Shown: one piece after another, positions 1 through 8,749 of the stretch
Layout: each line of letters begins with the position of its first letter
How positions within the stretch are numbered: the stretch's first letter is position 1
Origin: Halopseudomonas xinjiangensis
Lineage (GTDB): Bacteria; Pseudomonadota; Gammaproteobacteria; Pseudomonadales; Pseudomonadaceae
Length of the DNA stretch: 64,000 nt
Direction of reading: 5' to 3'
NCBI RefSeq assembly: GCF_900104945.1
Contig: NZ_LT629736.1
Coordinates: forward strand, 992,001 to 1,056,000
Translations under genes and position numbers: made by a program
The notes under the pieces: model-generated
The model's database searches: none
Told to the model about the DNA's origin: nothing
The model's input: only the letters and a program-made list of their open reading frames with translations

Positions 1-1
1 T

Positions 2-670
2 TATCCGACGGGTACCACGGGCACCATGGCAGCGATCGTGGTCATCCCAGGCTTCGTTTCGTCCGAGTCGTCCATCGAGTGGTGGGGCCCCAAGCTCGCT
101 TCCCACGGCTTCGTGGTGATGACCATCGACACCAACTCCGGTTATGACCAGCCCGCCAGCCGCGCGCGCCAGATCAACGCCGCGCTCGACTACATGATCG
201 ACCGCAACAACACCTCCAGCAGTGCTATCAACGGACTGATTGACGTCAATCGCCTCGGCGTGGTTGGTTGGTCGATGGGCGGTGGCGGTACGCTGCGCGT
301 TGCCGAGGAAGGTCGCATCAAGGCGGCGATTCCGCTGGCTCCTTGGGATCAGACCACCTTCCGTGACGTTCAGGCTCCGACGCTGATCTTCGCTTGTGAA
401 TCGGACACCGTCGCTCCGGTTAGCCAGCATGCTTCGCCATTCTATAACCAGCTGCCAAGCGGCCTGCCGAAGGCGTTCTTCGAGTTGAACAACGGCAGCC
501 ACTACTGCGCCAATGGCGGCAACTCGTACAACCCTGCGCTGAGCCGCCTGGGCGTGTCCTGGATGAAATTGCACCTGGATAACGATGAGCGTTACGAGCA
601 GTTCCTGTGTGGTCCTAACCACACTTCGGACTACACTATCTCCGAGTACCGCGGTAACTGCCCGTACTAA
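2..670 (+). CDS. PETase-like polyester hydrolase (cutinase/dienelactone hydrolase fold), 5' partial
   Basis: 3' part of a secreted alpha/beta-hydrolase related to PET-degrading enzymes; the reading frame is open from base 2, so the signal peptide and N-terminus lie outside the window and the Met at base 26 is internal. Counting from that Met, the nucleophile is Ser83 in GWSMGG, the acid Asp127 in CESDTVAP and the histidine His159 in GSHYC. Cys124 and Cys161 sit where the PETase-specific active-site disulfide lies, and a second Cys pair is near the C-terminus (FLCGPN and GNCPY). The WW motif in SIEWWGP also matches this family. Tyr160, next to the catalytic His, is the residue I recall for the Halopseudomonas PE-H enzyme, where Ideonella PETase has Ser. 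Family knowledge: hydrolysis of aromatic or aliphatic polyesters outside the cell. The natural substrate is unknown. Confidence 0.9.
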   Translation, partial: YPTGTTGTMAAIVVIPGFVSSESSIEWWGPKLASHGFVVMTIDTNSGYDQPASRARQINAALDYMIDRNNTSSSAINGLIDVNRLGVVGWSMGGGGTLRVAEEGRIKAAIPLAPWDQTTFRDVQAPTLIFACESDTVAPVSQHASPFYNQLPSGLPKAFFELNNGSHYCANGGNSYNPALSRLGVSWMKLHLDNDERYEQFLCGPNHTSDYTISEYRGNCPY

Positions 671-683
671 GCTGATAGTTGTG

Positions 684-721
684 AAAAGCTCCGGTCACCA
701 CAGGTGGCCGGAGCTTTTTTT
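684..721 (+). terminator. Rho-independent terminator after the polyester hydrolase
   Basis: Inverted repeat: AAAGCTCCGG-T-CACC pairs with GGTGGCCGGAGCTTT around a short loop and is followed by a run of seven T. It starts 13 bases after the hydrolase stop codon. The A-rich left flank means it could also serve the TetR gene that ends at 734 on the other strand. Confidence 0.9.
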
Positions 722-733
722 GTGCCGGCGAAT

Positions 734-1366
734 TCATGCGTGCACGAGTATCGCCGCGCGACAGAGCCGCTCCATCTCGTTAGCCCAGGCGGCGGTCTCG
801 TCACTTTCCAGCTGTAGCAACAAGGCGTAACGCCGCCCGCCCCACACAGCCAGATGCAGCGCTTCGATGGTCTGTGGCGATACTGAACAGGGCAGATCAT
901 CACAGGCATCGAATACCCGGTGCCACAGTTGCATGAACTCTTCATGAGCGCGCTGTTGATGTTTCAGCTCGGCCAGAGCCGGCTCCAGATCGAGCAGTTT
1001 CGGATGAAACCAGGGGAGGCCGGAGCGTTCGACACCACACACACGCTGCAGAAGACGGTGTATGCGCTCCTCCCACGGTAGACCGACCGGTTGTATAGCC
1101 GCCTCGTCCACGCAGCGGATGAGACTTTCGATGCAATACCGAATATATCCGGAATGCAGTGCCATCTTGTTGGGGAAATATTCGTACAGAGTGCCTACGC
1201 CAATTCCGCATTCAAGCGCGATGGCGCGGGTAGTAATCCGCTCCCAGCCATCGCGCTGCCAAATCCGAACATAGGTATCGAAAATGGCCTGCACGGTCGC
1301 TTTGGCACGGGCTTGAGAAGGGCGTTTCAGTGGCTTGAGCTTGGTTTCCGGCGGCGTCTTTTGCAT
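734..1366 (-). CDS. TetR family transcriptional regulator
   Basis: 210 aa, usual length for the family. The N-terminal helix-turn-helix (about residues 20-68) has the typical TetR pattern: RAKATVQAIFDTYVRIW, then a recognition helix with GIGVGTLYEYFPNK. The rest is the all-helical ligand/dimer domain, which I cannot assign to a ligand. It is transcribed divergently from the DUF2855 gene with 83 bases between the start codons, so the DUF2855-GST pair is the likely target together with itself (inference). No clear palindrome stands out in the gap. Confidence 0.85.
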   Translation of the reverse strand: MQKTPPETKLKPLKRPSQARAKATVQAIFDTYVRIWQRDGWERITTRAIALECGIGVGTLYEYFPNKMALHSGYIRYCIESLIRCVDEAAIQPVGLPWEERIHRLLQRVCGVERSGLPWFHPKLLDLEPALAELKHQQRAHEEFMQLWHRVFDACDDLPCSVSPQTIEALHLAVWGGRRYALLLQLESDETAAWANEMERLCRAAILVHA

Positions 1367-1449
1367 GTCAGTGATAACCGAACCCGATAGGCGGAGCGAT
1401 GCGATACAGTCCCTTCACACTTGGCCTCAGTCACGGAGAATAACGAGAG

Positions 1450-2568
1450 ATGACTACTGTAACGCAGTTGCAAACCGACAAGTCTGCCTTGCATCACACC
1501 CGCATCGTCAGCGCGGGGCTGCCTGAGCTCAAGGCCGGCGAGGCGTTGTTGAAGATAACCGATCTGGCGGTCACGACAAACAACATCACCTACGCGGCCT
1601 TTGGCGACACCCCACATTTACGCTATTGGAGCTTTTTTCCGACGCACGCGGACGGCTGGGGGCTCATGCCTGCCTGGGGCTTCGCTGAAGTAGTCGAGTC
1701 GACCGTTGAGGGGCTAGCGAAGGGCGAGCGTTTCTACGGATACTGGCCGATTGCAACGCACCTGGTCATGCAGCCGGTCCGTGTCAGCGAGCGTGGATTC
1801 TACGATGGCACGCCGCATCGCCTGGAGCTGACCTCGGCCTATAACCAGTATCAGCGTACGACTACCGATGCGGCTTACCGTCCGGAGTACGAGCCCTATC
1901 AGGCGCTGCTACGTCCGCTGTTCATCACCTCGTTCATGCTTGCAGACTTTCTCGAAGACAACGACTTCTTCGGTGCCAGGCAGATCATCTTTTCCAGCGC
2001 CTCCAGCAAGACGGCATACGGCACGGCCTTTTGTCTGGAAAACCGCGATGACGTTCGCTTGCTCGGCTGGACCTCGACAGGCAACCGCCAGTTCGTCGAA
2101 TCCCTGGGCTGCTACGCGCAAACCATCAGCTACGACGAGTTGGAATCGCTGGACCCCTCGATTCCGACGCTCTACGTCGACTTCGCCGGCAACAACGATC
2201 TGAGGGCGCGGGTGCATCGTCATTTCGGCGATCAGCTCAAGCACGACTGCTATGCCGGTTCGGCACAATCGCAGGACCATCTGGACAAGGCCGAGAAGAA
2301 CCTCCCCGGCCCGCAACCACAGCCCTATTTCGCGCCCTATCAGATCAAGAAGCGAAACACTGACTGGGGCCCTGGTGAAGTCACCAGACGTTTCAATGAA
2401 GCGCAGCTGGCATTCATCAACCGCGTGAGCGATAGCAGCAACCCATGGATGAAGATCAATCAGCATGAAGGCTTCGAGGCGGCGCAAACGCTCGTCGCAG
2501 ACTTGTGCGAAGGTCGGGTCGATCCCCGCGATGGCCATATCGTCTCGGTGAAGCAGGGCGCGAACTAA
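1450..2568 (+). CDS. DUF2855 family protein (MDR-like fold)
   Basis: 372 aa and co-linear with DUF2855 proteins, a family of unknown function distantly related to medium-chain dehydrogenases. The alternation around residues 170-230 (QIIFSSASSKTAYGTAF, then VRLLGWTSTGNRQFVESLGCY) resembles the nucleotide-binding half of MDR enzymes, without the classical GxGxxG. No catalytic zinc ligands are obvious. The start ATG follows a weak purine stretch (GGAGAATAACGAGAG). It is divergent from the TetR gene and followed after 114 bases by a GST on the same strand, so a co-regulated detoxification or redox function is possible, but that is inference. Confidence 0.8.
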   Translation: MTTVTQLQTDKSALHHTRIVSAGLPELKAGEALLKITDLAVTTNNITYAAFGDTPHLRYWSFFPTHADGWGLMPAWGFAEVVESTVEGLAKGERFYGYWPIATHLVMQPVRVSERGFYDGTPHRLELTSAYNQYQRTTTDAAYRPEYEPYQALLRPLFITSFMLADFLEDNDFFGARQIIFSSASSKTAYGTAFCLENRDDVRLLGWTSTGNRQFVESLGCYAQTISYDELESLDPSIPTLYVDFAGNNDLRARVHRHFGDQLKHDCYAGSAQSQDHLDKAEKNLPGPQPQPYFAPYQIKKRNTDWGPGEVTRRFNEAQLAFINRVSDSSNPWMKINQHEGFEAAQTLVADLCEGRVDPRDGHIVSVKQGAN

Positions 2569-2682
2569 GCGCAGTGCGCCGATGGATCAGATGATCGAGC
2601 ATTCATGTGGTTCATCGGCTTGTCGATTGCCAGACAGGGTTATACCGTCAGGCAAATTCGAACACGATCATCGGAGCTCAAC

Positions 2683-3816
2683 ATGTCCACCGACGCCCCT
2701 GTCTACACTCTCTATGGTGTATCGCATTCGCTCTATACCGGCAAAGCGCGTTGTTATCTGCGTAACCAGGGCATCGCCTACGTAGAACGGCCTACCTCCC
2801 ACCCGGACTTTGCCAGCCGCATCCTGCCGCACATCGGTCGCGGCATCATTCCAGTGCTGGAAACGCCTGACGGCGAGATTATCCAGGACACCATCGACAT
2901 CATCGATCACTTCGAGAAGCAGGGCGTGCCGTATCCCGCTTATCCCCAAGGTCCGCTTCAGCGGGTCATCGCGATCATCATCGAGTACTACGGCGGTCAG
3001 GCGATGCTCAAGCAGGCCATGCATTATCGATGGTCATATCGCGAGCAACAGGAAGCGTTTCTGCATCACGCGTTTGCCAGCGGCTCGGGCGCCGATTTCG
3101 CCGACAAGGTAATGGGCCGCATGCAGTCTTATTTGCCACGGTTGGGTGTCACCGAACAAAGCATCTCGCCTATCGAACGCTCCTACGAAACCTTGCTGGA
3201 CCTGCTCGAAGAGCATTTCAGACACCTGCCGTATCTGCTGGGCGGTCGCCCATGCATCGCCGACTATGGGCTGATCGCCTCGATGTTCGCCCACCTCGGG
3301 CGCGATCCGGTTCCTGCACAGATCATGAAGACCCGGGCGCCGCGGGTATATCGTTGGGTCGAGCGCATGACTGCGCCAGGCCTGGACGTCGTCGAATATC
3401 AGAATGTGAACGCTGAGTTGTATGCCGATGATGAGATCCCGCCGAGCCTTGAGCCGGTGCTCAAGCACATCGCCGCCGATATATTCCCAGAGCTCAGCGA
3501 CAAACTGGGTTTCATGGATGACTGGGTGGAGCGTGAACAGCCCGCTGACGGCCAACCTGTCACCGAGAAGCCGCAGCAGCGACAGCTGGGTATGGTGCAG
3601 ACCCGCTACCACGATGCACCGATCGAAGTAGGCGTCGAGCCTTACCTGATGTTCGTCCTACAGCGTGCCGTGGATGTGTTCGATGGCCTTGAGGCAAGCC
3701 AGGCGGACCAGTTGAAAACCAGCTTGCGCCAGTACGGCCTCGAAGGCGCAGTACCGCTGGGACGCCGTTATGGCGTTGGCCGACAGAACAACATCGAGGT
3801 GTGGCGTCGGGGTTGA
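2683..3816 (+). CDS. Glutathione S-transferase family protein
   Basis: 377 aa from the ATG at 2683, chosen because GGAG lies about 8 bases upstream and the thioredoxin-like GST domain begins directly after it; an in-frame upstream ATG at 2605 has no better support. Residues 7-80 form the N-terminal GST domain: YTLYGVSHSLYTGKAR, the cis-Pro in GIIPVLE and the ETPDGEIIQD glutathione-site segment. A helical C-terminal domain follows (about 120-245), with DYGLIASMFAHLG typical of GSTs. The roughly 100-residue C-terminal extension makes it longer than ordinary GSTs (about 210 aa). Substrate unknown. Confidence 0.85.
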   Translation: MSTDAPVYTLYGVSHSLYTGKARCYLRNQGIAYVERPTSHPDFASRILPHIGRGIIPVLETPDGEIIQDTIDIIDHFEKQGVPYPAYPQGPLQRVIAIIIEYYGGQAMLKQAMHYRWSYREQQEAFLHHAFASGSGADFADKVMGRMQSYLPRLGVTEQSISPIERSYETLLDLLEEHFRHLPYLLGGRPCIADYGLIASMFAHLGRDPVPAQIMKTRAPRVYRWVERMTAPGLDVVEYQNVNAELYADDEIPPSLEPVLKHIAADIFPELSDKLGFMDDWVEREQPADGQPVTEKPQQRQLGMVQTRYHDAPIEVGVEPYLMFVLQRAVDVFDGLEASQADQLKTSLRQYGLEGAVPLGRRYGVGRQNNIEVWRRG

Positions 3817-3831
3817 GTCGGCGGATTCTGC

Positions 3832-3901
3832 TTCGCGGTCATGCCCGCTCCTACTGGCAGGCGAGTCGAGCATCCACTGTAGGAGCGCACCTGGGCGCGA
3901 A
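3832..3901. repeat. REP-type inverted repeat pair
   Basis: TTCGCGGTCATGCCCGCTCCTAC at the left and TGTAGGAGCGCACCTGGGCGCGAA at the right are imperfect inverted copies flanking a short spacer. This is the layout of Pseudomonas REP doublets (core GCTCCTAC). A related copy lies at 13576-13626. It sits between the GST and SDR genes. Confidence 0.6.
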
Positions 3902-3983
3902 CGGGGTGGCGAAACGCGAGTTGACGGGTTCGATGCTACCTTGTCTGGTTGAACCGTAACCGATTCGACAGGGGAGCAATGAT

Positions 3984-4646
3984 ATGCGACAGGTACTTAT
4001 CACCGGCGCCAACCGCGGTATTGGTCTGGAACTGGCGCGGCTGTATGCAGGCCGCGGCGACCAGGTTATCGGCGTATGCAGGGATACCTCTACAGAGCTC
4101 GACCAAGTGGCCACCCGGGTCATCAGCGGCATAGACGTGACGCGGCAGGAGAGTGTGGCGAAGCTGGTCGAGGCGCTCGGCAGCCAGCAAATCGACGTAC
4201 TCATCAACAATGCCGGACTGCTGCACGACGAGCGCCTGGGCAGCATCGACTTCGACTCGATCCGCCAACAGATGGAAGTCAACGCCTATGCTCCGCTGCG
4301 CGTGACCGAAGCGCTGCTACCATTGCTGGGGCAGGGCGCCAAAATCGCCAACATCACCAGCCGTATGGGGTCCATGGCGGACAACGACTCCGGTGGGCGC
4401 TATGGCTATCGAGCTTCGAAAGCGGCGCTCAATGCATTCGGCAAGTCGCTGGCGATGGATCTCAAGCCTCGCGGCATTGCGGTCGCACTGCTGCACCCGG
4501 GGTATGTGAAAACCAGAATGACTGGGAACACCGGACAGCTCACCCCTGAAGAATCCGCTCGCGGCTTGGTGGCAAGAATCGATGCACTCAGTCTGGAGAA
4601 CACCGGTTCGTTCTGGCATAGCAACGGTGAGTCGCTGCCCTGGTAA
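3984..4646 (+). CDS. SDR family oxidoreductase (C-factor/sniffer-like)
   Basis: 220 aa classical short-chain dehydrogenase. Residues 8-14 (GANRGIG) form the dinucleotide-binding glycine motif, NNAG is at 75-78, the serine is in ITSRMGS (about 125-130) and the active-site YRASK is at 142-146. The short length and the N-terminus resemble C-factor-like or sniffer-like carbonyl reductases. A strong RBS (GGGGAG) precedes the ATG. NAD(P)-dependent carbonyl reduction is expected; substrate unknown. It follows the REP pair and appears to be a separate unit. Confidence 0.88.
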   Translation: MRQVLITGANRGIGLELARLYAGRGDQVIGVCRDTSTELDQVATRVISGIDVTRQESVAKLVEALGSQQIDVLINNAGLLHDERLGSIDFDSIRQQMEVNAYAPLRVTEALLPLLGQGAKIANITSRMGSMADNDSGGRYGYRASKAALNAFGKSLAMDLKPRGIAVALLHPGYVKTRMTGNTGQLTPEESARGLVARIDALSLENTGSFWHSNGESLPW

Positions 4647-4718
4647 TGGCAGCGACTCTGCGATTCGACGCGTTTCGGTGTATCGTTGCGGCTTCCTTTC
4701 CAAAACATCAGGCTCACC

Positions 4719-5201
4719 ATGCACTGCGTTGTCACACAAGCCGACTACCATGACGCTGCGCACGCCCGCGCGATCGTCGAACTGCTCGATGCCTATGCAC
4801 TGGACCCGATGGGCGGCGGCGAGCCGCTTCCCGAGCTGGTCCGGACTACGTTGGTCGGGCGTCTCGCATCGCTGCCGCACGCATTCAGCGTGTTGTGTTT
4901 CGTCGACGGCGTTCCCGCCGGGCTGGTGAATTGCTTCGAAGGGTTTTCCACTTTCGAAGCTCGGCCTCTGGTGAATATCCATGACGTCATCGTGTCGGCG
5001 CAGCATCGTGGCCAGGGCATCAGCCAGCAGATGATCGCAGAGGTCGAGCGCATTGCTCGGGAGCGCGATTGCTGCAAGTTGACCCTGGAGGTGCTGGAAG
5101 GCAACGAGGTCGCGCAAGGCGCCTACAGAAAGATCGGCTTCGCGAACTATGAGCTTGATCCGGCCATGGGGCGGGCCATGTTCTGGCAGAAGAAACTCTA
5201 A
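4719..5201 (+). CDS. GNAT family N-acetyltransferase
   Basis: 160 aa from the ATG at 4719. The acetyl-CoA binding motif A is HDVIVSAQHRGQGISQQMI (about residues 88-106), of R/Q-x-x-G-x-G/A type, followed by CCKLTLEVLEGN and AYRKIGFANYE, the usual motif B. Acceptor substrate cannot be told from sequence. A run-in from a TTG at 4686 is possible, but that stretch lacks GNAT features. It ends 29 bases before the MFS gene on the same strand. Confidence 0.88.
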   Translation: MHCVVTQADYHDAAHARAIVELLDAYALDPMGGGEPLPELVRTTLVGRLASLPHAFSVLCFVDGVPAGLVNCFEGFSTFEARPLVNIHDVIVSAQHRGQGISQQMIAEVERIARERDCCKLTLEVLEGNEVAQGAYRKIGFANYELDPAMGRAMFWQKKL

Positions 5202-5230
5202 CCACCCAAACGAGCGAGCCAGGAGCGAGC

Positions 5231-6568
5231 ATGAGCCACAGCGAGTTGGCACCGAAGAAGGAAATATTCGGCTGGGCCATGTTCGACTTTGCCAACCAGG
5301 GCTATACGCTGCTGATCATTACGGTGATCTACGGCGATCTGTTCACCCGTGTGATCGTTGGTGACGCGCCGGACTACCGACTCGGCAACCTGCTGTGGAG
5401 CGTCGCGCTGGCGGCCAGCTATCTGCTGGTAGTGGTCGCCAACCCGATATGCGGTGCGATCATGGACTACACGCAGAGCCGCAAGCGTTTCCTGTTCGGC
5501 AGTTACGTGCTCACGGTCATCTCCACCGCCTTGCTGTACTTCATCGAACCGGGGTGGCACACCGCGGCGGTGCTGCTGATTATCCTGTCGAACTTCGCCT
5601 ATTCCATCGGCGAAGGTTTCATCGCCAGCTTCCTGCCCGACCTCGGCCCGCGCAAGGCGCTTGGCTGGATTTCCGGCCTCGGCTGGGGGCTGGGGTACAT
5701 AGGTGGACTGGTTGCCGCCATTTTTGCGCTGCTGTTTCTGGGCGATGTCTCGGCAGCGAACTACGAGACGATCCGCTGGGTCGGGCCCTTCGCTGGCGCC
5801 TTCTTTCTCATAGCGGCCATCCCGACCTTCCTCTGGCTCAAGGAACGACATGCGACGATGCCACCCGTCTCACAAACCGGGCTGGTGCGGATTGGCCTGC
5901 GTCGCGTGGCCACCACCTGGCGGGAAGTTCATCACTTCCGGGATCTTCGCGCGCTGCTGGTCTCGGTGTTCTTCACCATGTCCGGCGTGTACATCATCAT
6001 CGCCTTCTCTTTCATCTACGGTGCGCAGGTCATCGGCTGGGACGAGGATGTGCGCGTGCTCATGTTCATTATCGTCCAGATCACCGCGGCGCTTGGCGCG
6101 GTAGGCTTTGGGTGGCTACAAAGCCGGCTCGGCGCGCGTACTACTTATCTGATGACGCTGGTGCTGTGGCTGGTGGCGATTCTGGCGATCTGGCAAACCC
6201 CGGCGCTGACCGAGGCGATGCGGGCCGGCTTTGGCGTCGATTGGGAAGCCCAATACGTGTTTCTAGTGGCCGGTGTGCTGGCTGGCGCAAGCCTCGGATC
6301 GTCCCAATCGGCAACGCGAGCGTTGGTCGGGGTACTGACGCCGCGCGGCAAGGAAGGGGAGTTTTTCGGCCTGTGGGGCATGGCCTCGAAGCTTGCTGCG
6401 GTGTTCGGCATGCTCGGCCTGGGTGCGCTGCAATGGGGGCTGGGGCTGGCCGATGCGATCGTGTTTTGCCTAGTGCTGTTCGCCATGGCGATCGTCACGG
6501 TATTGCCGGTCAACGAGAGCCGCGGCGCCGAGGCTGCCGAGCAGTGGCGTGACGCAGCGGCGCCTTAA
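5231..6568 (+). CDS. MFS transporter, UMF1/Atg22-like family
   Basis: 445 aa with about 12 hydrophobic segments. The N-terminus EIFGWAMFDFANQGYT is the signature of the UMF1 family (named after yeast vacuolar Atg22). The MFS loop 2-3 motif is degenerate (MDYTQSRKRFLFGSY). The ATG has a good AGGAG RBS. Family members in bacteria are inner-membrane transporters, mostly of unknown substrate. It follows the GNAT gene closely, so the two may be co-transcribed. Confidence 0.88.
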   Translation: MSHSELAPKKEIFGWAMFDFANQGYTLLIITVIYGDLFTRVIVGDAPDYRLGNLLWSVALAASYLLVVVANPICGAIMDYTQSRKRFLFGSYVLTVISTALLYFIEPGWHTAAVLLIILSNFAYSIGEGFIASFLPDLGPRKALGWISGLGWGLGYIGGLVAAIFALLFLGDVSAANYETIRWVGPFAGAFFLIAAIPTFLWLKERHATMPPVSQTGLVRIGLRRVATTWREVHHFRDLRALLVSVFFTMSGVYIIIAFSFIYGAQVIGWDEDVRVLMFIIVQITAALGAVGFGWLQSRLGARTTYLMTLVLWLVAILAIWQTPALTEAMRAGFGVDWEAQYVFLVAGVLAGASLGSSQSATRALVGVLTPRGKEGEFFGLWGMASKLAAVFGMLGLGALQWGLGLADAIVFCLVLFAMAIVTVLPVNESRGAEAAEQWRDAAAP

Positions 6569-6673
6569 CTCGGAAGGGCAGTGTTCTCGGTAGTACTGTT
6601 GCTCAACGACTGTATCGCTCGGCCTAGCGTTCTGTTGCGTACACTGTCAGCCATTCCACCTGCAGGTGCCGAC

Positions 6674-7603
6674 ATGAGTCGAACGATTCCGGAATCGACC
6701 AAAGGCGTACTCTTCGGCCTGAGCGCCTATACGCTCTGGGGCTCGTTCCCATTGTTCTTTGCCCTGTTCGAAGGCGTCCCGGCCTTCGAAGTGCTCACCC
6801 ACCGCATCATCTGGTCCTGCGTGTTCCTGGCATTGGTCATCAGCATTCTGCGGCGTTGGAATCCGGTGCTCGCAGCCTTGGCGCAGCCCCGGCGTCTGGG
6901 TCGGGTGCTGGGCTGTGCGGTGCTGATTGCGCTCAATTGGGGGATTTATATCTACGCCGTGGAAACGCGGCATGTGCTGCAGGCCAGTCTCGGTTACTTT
7001 CTGACGCCCTTGATCAACGTCGCGTTGGGTATGCTGGTGCTGCGCGAGCGAATGGAGCGCGTACAGGGGGTGGCGGTCGTTGTGGCTGCAATCGCCATCG
7101 TGGTGCAGATGGTCATGCTTGGCAGTCTGCCCTGGATCACGCTGGCGCTGGCTTTCAGCTTCGGTATGTACGGTCTGCTACGTAAGCAGGTCGAGCTTGA
7201 CGGGCTTTCCGGCCTGTTCGTGGAGACCTTGCTGCTGCTGCCGCTGGGGCTGCTGGTGCTAGGTGGAATGGTGTGGATCGATGTCTCACACTTTGCCGAC
7301 GAACCTCGTCTTACCGTTTTGCTGGTCGCCAGCGGGGTGGTTACCGCGGTGCCCTTGTTGGCCTTTGCCGGAGCGGCCCGGCGGCTGCGATTGGCCACGG
7401 TCGGTTTTCTGATGTACATCAACCCGACCCTGCAGTTCTTCATCGCTCTGCTGGTGTTCGACGAGCCGCTGAACCGCATCCAGCTGATCAGCTTCGTGAT
7501 GATCTGGGCCGCGCTCGCTCTGTATTCATGGTCGGCCTGGCGCACTGCGGCCGGAGAGCGGCTGCGCGCACGTACCCATGCCAGCTCGACGGTTGCAGAC
7601 TGA
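6674..7603 (+). CDS. rarD: RarD-type EamA/DMT permease
   Basis: 309 aa from the ATG at 6674, which puts MSRTIPESTKGVLFGLSAY at the N-terminus as in RarD proteins; the upstream Met at 6581 would add an unlikely 31-residue tail. About ten membrane segments and two EamA halves. YTLWGSFPLFFAL and ALNWGIYIYAVETRHVLQAS are characteristic of the RarD subfamily, as is the C-terminal FMYINPTLQF-type segment. RarD was named from a chloramphenicol-sensitivity phenotype; the true substrate is uncertain. The stop is only 17 bases from the convergent RHH gene. Confidence 0.88.
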   Translation: MSRTIPESTKGVLFGLSAYTLWGSFPLFFALFEGVPAFEVLTHRIIWSCVFLALVISILRRWNPVLAALAQPRRLGRVLGCAVLIALNWGIYIYAVETRHVLQASLGYFLTPLINVALGMLVLRERMERVQGVAVVVAAIAIVVQMVMLGSLPWITLALAFSFGMYGLLRKQVELDGLSGLFVETLLLLPLGLLVLGGMVWIDVSHFADEPRLTVLLVASGVVTAVPLLAFAGAARRLRLATVGFLMYINPTLQFFIALLVFDEPLNRIQLISFVMIWAALALYSWSAWRTAAGERLRARTHASSTVAD

Positions 7604-7620
7604 TTCGCCTCTGGCCTTTT

Positions 7621-7920
7621 TCAGGCGCTGCGGACCACCGACAGCGGCACCGGGCGCGCTTCCCGCTGGGTTAGAAATCGGGTGCAGCTGACTCGGAGGA
7701 AGGAGGCGAAGTTGACCACCTCGCCGCGATACTCCATCAGTTCGTCGTATAGCTTGGTGATCAGCTGATTGGTGGTCATGCCGTCTACCTCGGCGATTTC
7801 CTGCAGGATGTTCCAGAACTGGTTTTCCAGGCGCAGTGTCGTCACCACCCCGCGAATGCGTAACGAGCGCGAGCGCGATTCATACAGAATCGGGTCGGCT
7901 TTGACGTAGAGTTCGCACAT
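7621..7920 (-). CDS. Ribbon-helix-helix domain protein
   Basis: 99 aa. The stretch RIRGVVTTLRLENQFWNILQEIAEVDGMTTNQLITKLYDEL has the beta-strand plus two-helix layout of the RHH_4 family (intrinsically dimeric DNA-binding fold). The start at 7920 has a GGAG about 5 bases upstream; longer readings run into the neighbouring spacer. The PfpI-like gene lies immediately upstream on the same strand (44-base gap), so the two are probably one transcript. Target DNA unknown. Confidence 0.8.
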   Translation of the reverse strand: MCELYVKADPILYESRSRSLRIRGVVTTLRLENQFWNILQEIAEVDGMTTNQLITKLYDELMEYRGEVVNFASFLRVSCTRFLTQREARPVPLSVVRSA

Positions 7921-7964
7921 GTCGTTCTCCCAGCGAGGCCGCCCACCAGGGCGGCCAAAGCGAT

Positions 7965-8546
7965 TTAAAGCGTGATCTTCGCGCCCAGCAGCTTGACGAA
8001 CGCAGCCAGCCAGGCGGGGTGGGACGGCCATGCAGGAGCGGTCGCCAGATTGCCCTGCACGTGAACCTGGTCGGCCGGGATGTCGATGAAGGTGCCGCCT
8101 GCCATGCGTACATCCGGGCCACAGGCCGGGTAAGCGCTGCACTCGCGGCCTTCCAGAATGCCAGCCGCAGCGAGCAGTTGCGCACCGTGGCAAACCGCGG
8201 CGATCGGCTTGTCGGCCTGATCGAAGCTGCGCACGATATCATTAACCTTCTGGTTCAGCCGAAGATACTCCGGGGCGCGTCCACCCGGTACGACCAGCCC
8301 GACATATTCGGTCGTGTCGACCCGATCAAAATCGTAATTCAACACGAAGTTGTGGCCGGGCTTTTCAGTATAGGTCTGGTCGCCCTCGAAGTCGTGGATT
8401 GCCGTACGGACGCTATCGCCGGCGCGCTTGTCCGGACATACCGCGTGGACCACATAGCCGAGCATGCTCAGCGCTTGAAAGGGCACCATGGTTTCGTAGT
8501 CTTCGGTAAAGTCGCCGGCCAGCAACAGGATCTTCTTTTCGCTCAT
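7965..8546 (-). CDS. DJ-1/PfpI family protein
   Basis: 193 aa with the class I glutamine amidotransferase-like fold. The nucleophile elbow [10 protein letters not shown] puts the reactive Cys at about residue 119, followed by His. [17 protein letters not shown] carries the conserved GGR segment. Members act as proteases, glyoxalases, deglycases or chaperones; which applies here cannot be decided. It begins with a near-canonical N-terminus ([18 protein letters not shown]) and precedes the RHH gene in the same direction. Confidence 0.88.
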   Translation of the reverse strand: MSEKKILLLAGDFTEDYETMVPFQALSMLGYVVHAVCPDKRAGDSVRTAIHDFEGDQTYTEKPGHNFVLNYDFDRVDTTEYVGLVVPGGRAPEYLRLNQKVNDIVRSFDQADKPIAAVCHGAQLLAAAGILEGRECSAYPACGPDVRMAGGTFIDIPADQVHVQGNLATAPAWPSHPAWLAAFVKLLGAKITL

Positions 8547-8708
8547 GCTGTGTTACTCCGCACCGTTTAGTGGAGAGCAGAGCTTGACGCGTATTGGGCT
8601 GGGGCGGGTAACAGCGGGGTACTACATGACCTTTGCACTTCCCGTTCTTCGGCGCACAGGTGCGCTGAGGTGGGCAGGAAAGCCGTGCTGACGGACGTGT
8701 GGAAGCCA

Positions 8709-8735
8709 GAAGGGCGCGGCTTTGCCGCGCCCTTC
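8709..8735. terminator. GC-rich hairpin, probable terminator of the secreted hydrolase gene
   Basis: GAAGGGCGCGGC and GCCGCGCCCTTC form a perfect 12-bp stem around a TTT loop, 14 bases past the stop of the minus-strand gene that ends at 8750. The T-run on the minus side is poor, so termination efficiency is uncertain. Confidence 0.6.
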
Positions 8736-8749
8736 GTTGCGTCAATCGA

